Origin: Tistrella mobilis
GTDB taxonomy: Bacteria > Pseudomonadota > Alphaproteobacteria > Tistrellales > Tistrellaceae
Direction of reading: 5' to 3'
DNA length: 64,000 bases
Assembly (NCBI RefSeq): GCF_039634785.1
Contig: NZ_JBBIAB010000021.1
Span: forward strand, 1 to 64,000
Position numbers and translations under genes: made by a program. This document shows, piece by piece, positions 62,844-64,000 of the stretch; position 1 is the stretch's first letter, and every line of letters begins with the position of its first letter. The notes under the pieces were generated by a model. It had not been told where the DNA came from, made no database searches, and saw only the letters and a program-made list of their open reading frames with translations.

Positions 62844-64000
62844 TCAGGCCGCCTCGGGCAATGGCAGCGCCACCCCATCCTCACTCCCGGCCTCGAACTC
62901 GGCCTCCAGCCCTTCCACCAGGCTGCCCAGCATCCAGAACAACCGCTCGCAGAGATTGGTTGCCAGGAGCAGGCGCCCGCGATCGGCCGGCGCCAGCGCC
63001 TCTTCCGCCGCCAGATAGCTGCTGCGGATGCGCCCCATGGTCTCGGCGCGATCGCCGGTCATCGCCCGCAGCAGCATCCGCTCGTCCGCATCGGCACTCT
63101 GCGCCACCTCGGCCAGCGTCATCACCACGGCATCGATGCCATCCAGCATGCCGCGCGAGACCCGCCCCATCACCCCCGGATCGGTCAGCCGGTCGATGAG
63201 CGTGCCGGCCAGCTCGGCGAAGGTGTGGATCACCCCGTCGAGACGCTGATGATTGGCCACCGCGCGGGCCAGCCGCTCATAGGCGGCAGCCGGGATGTCG
63301 GCGGCGCCGAGATCCCGCAGCACCTCGGCGATCCGCCCATGCAGGGTCAACAGCCCGTCGACCCGCTGGGCCATCGCCACCCTGCCGGCCGCCGGATCCC
63401 CCGGATCGGCCGCAATCGCCGACAGATGCGCCAGATGGGCGACCAGCCGGCGCTGCTCCAGAATGGCCAGATCGAGTGCACCGGCCGGGTCACGCAGCAT
63501 GCCGTCTTCCAGAAACGCCGGCTGGGCATCCGCCTCCACCCGCGTCACCGGCCAGGACCGTGCCAGAACCGGCGCGATCCAGGGCAGCAGCAGGCCCGAC
63601 AGCCCGGCCCCGATCAGATTGAACAGCAGAAAGGCCCAGGCGACGCTGCGCCCCGCGTCACCGGTCAGCGCCGCGATGGCGCCGATCGGACCGAAGCCGA
63701 TCAGCCCCGCGCTTTCCGCCAGCAGCAGCGGCAGCGTCACCGCCGTGCCGACAAGGTTGACCAGCACCTGGAACATGGCGAGCTGGCGGGCGCGGCCGGT
63801 CATGCTGCGGGTCAGCAGCGCCATGTTGAGCGCCGTGCCGAAATTGGCACCGAAGGCGAGCGCGATCGCCTGTTCGGGCCCGAACAGGCCGGCACCGGCC
63901 AGCGAGATGCCGATCATGCCCACGGCCGACGACGACTGCACCGCCAGGATCAGCAGGGCGGCCGCCAGGAAGACCAGGGTGTCGTGGCCGCTGATCGCCG
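62844..64000 (-). CDS. Na/Pi cotransporter family protein (5' end outside the window)
   Basis: The right window edge cuts this gene; at least 385 codons are visible and the frame remains open to base 64000. The Na/Pi motif QSSSAVGMIGISLA and the second repeat GANFGTALNMALL are in the membrane part, followed by a PhoU-like helical domain (LVAHLAHLSAIAA, DERMLLRAMTGDRAETMGRIRSSYLAAEE). NptA-type proteins move phosphate with sodium. A normal ATG is not in the window. Confidence 0.85.
   Translation of the reverse strand, partial: AISGHDTLVFLAAALLILAVQSSSAVGMIGISLAGAGLFGPEQAIALAFGANFGTALNMALLTRSMTGRARQLAMFQVLVNLVGTAVTLPLLLAESAGLIGFGPIGAIAALTGDAGRSVAWAFLLFNLIGAGLSGLLLPWIAPVLARSWPVTRVEADAQPAFLEDGMLRDPAGALDLAILEQRRLVAHLAHLSAIAADPGDPAAGRVAMAQRVDGLLTLHGRIAEVLRDLGAADIPAAAYERLARAVANHQRLDGVIHTFAELAGTLIDRLTDPGVMGRVSRGMLDGIDAVVMTLAEVAQSADADERMLLRAMTGDRAETMGRIRSSYLAAEEALAPADRGRLLLATNLCERLFWMLGSLVEGLEAEFEAGSEDGVALPLPEAA

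Overview
The window looks like a chromosomal segment of a high-GC (well above 60% by eye) Gram-negative alphaproteobacterium, probably of the Rhodospirillales/Tistrella type. That placement is inference. It rests on the codon bias, the conserved gene order tatABC-serS-surE-pcm-nlpD, the yajC-secD-secF-Mth938 block, hopanoid/squalene genes (hpnCDE), and FAD-type trmFO. I see no insertion sequences, prophage, CRISPR array or rRNA. Nearly all of it is housekeeping and transport DNA, so the unusual content is in details of individual loci.

Layout. 0.25-9.5 kb: a soluble lytic transglycosylase, a haloacid dehalogenase, an ornithine decarboxylase with a long structured leader, a SprT-like metalloprotein, a hydroxypyruvate-isomerase-like protein, a P5C-dehydrogenase-like ALDH, and two small exported proteins. 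9.6-12.2 kb: a chemoreceptor, then a tRNA-Lys(UUU) gene split in its anticodon by a 250-nt group I intron, with its own promoter and terminator. 12.2-20 kb: an acyl-CoA synthetase, then on the minus strand gyrA, coaD, queA and tgt (DNA topology, CoA, queuosine). 20-24.6 kb: ohrR/ohr with a clear operator, an aldo/keto reductase, ssb and an FAD/NAD(P) oxidoreductase. 24.6-30 kb: a sulfate-uptake operon (sbp-cysT-cysW, no cysA) preceded by a coupled 32-codon ORF, then a LysR regulator divergent from an M20 deacylase with a 15-bp triple repeat between them. 30-36.5 kb: a secreted sensor-like protein plus chemoreceptor pair separated by a 15-bp minisatellite, uvrA, and an orphan ORF. 36.6-43.5 kb: trmFO, an NDUFAF6-like protein, a fused hpnC-hpnD gene with hpnE, sodB and an Mth938-domain protein. 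43.5-49.7 kb: secF/secD/yajC, a DUF815 ATPase, and a TetR regulator coupled to a fabF-like ketosynthase. 49.7-55.8 kb: nlpD-like, pcm, surE, serS, tatC, tatB, tatA. 55.8-64 kb: an iron(III) ABC transporter (fbpC, fbpB, fbpA), a small secreted protein, a CorC/TlyC-type protein coupled to TerC, and the 3' part of a Na/Pi cotransporter that runs off the right edge.

The strongest unusual signals are (1) the group I intron inside tRNA-Lys(UUU), (2) the single-polypeptide HpnC-HpnD fusion feeding HpnE, (3) the structured ornithine decarboxylase leader, and (4) several short iterated repeats of 15-bp period placed directly in front of genes. All calls come from reading the sequence and knowledge of the families. 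No database search was run.
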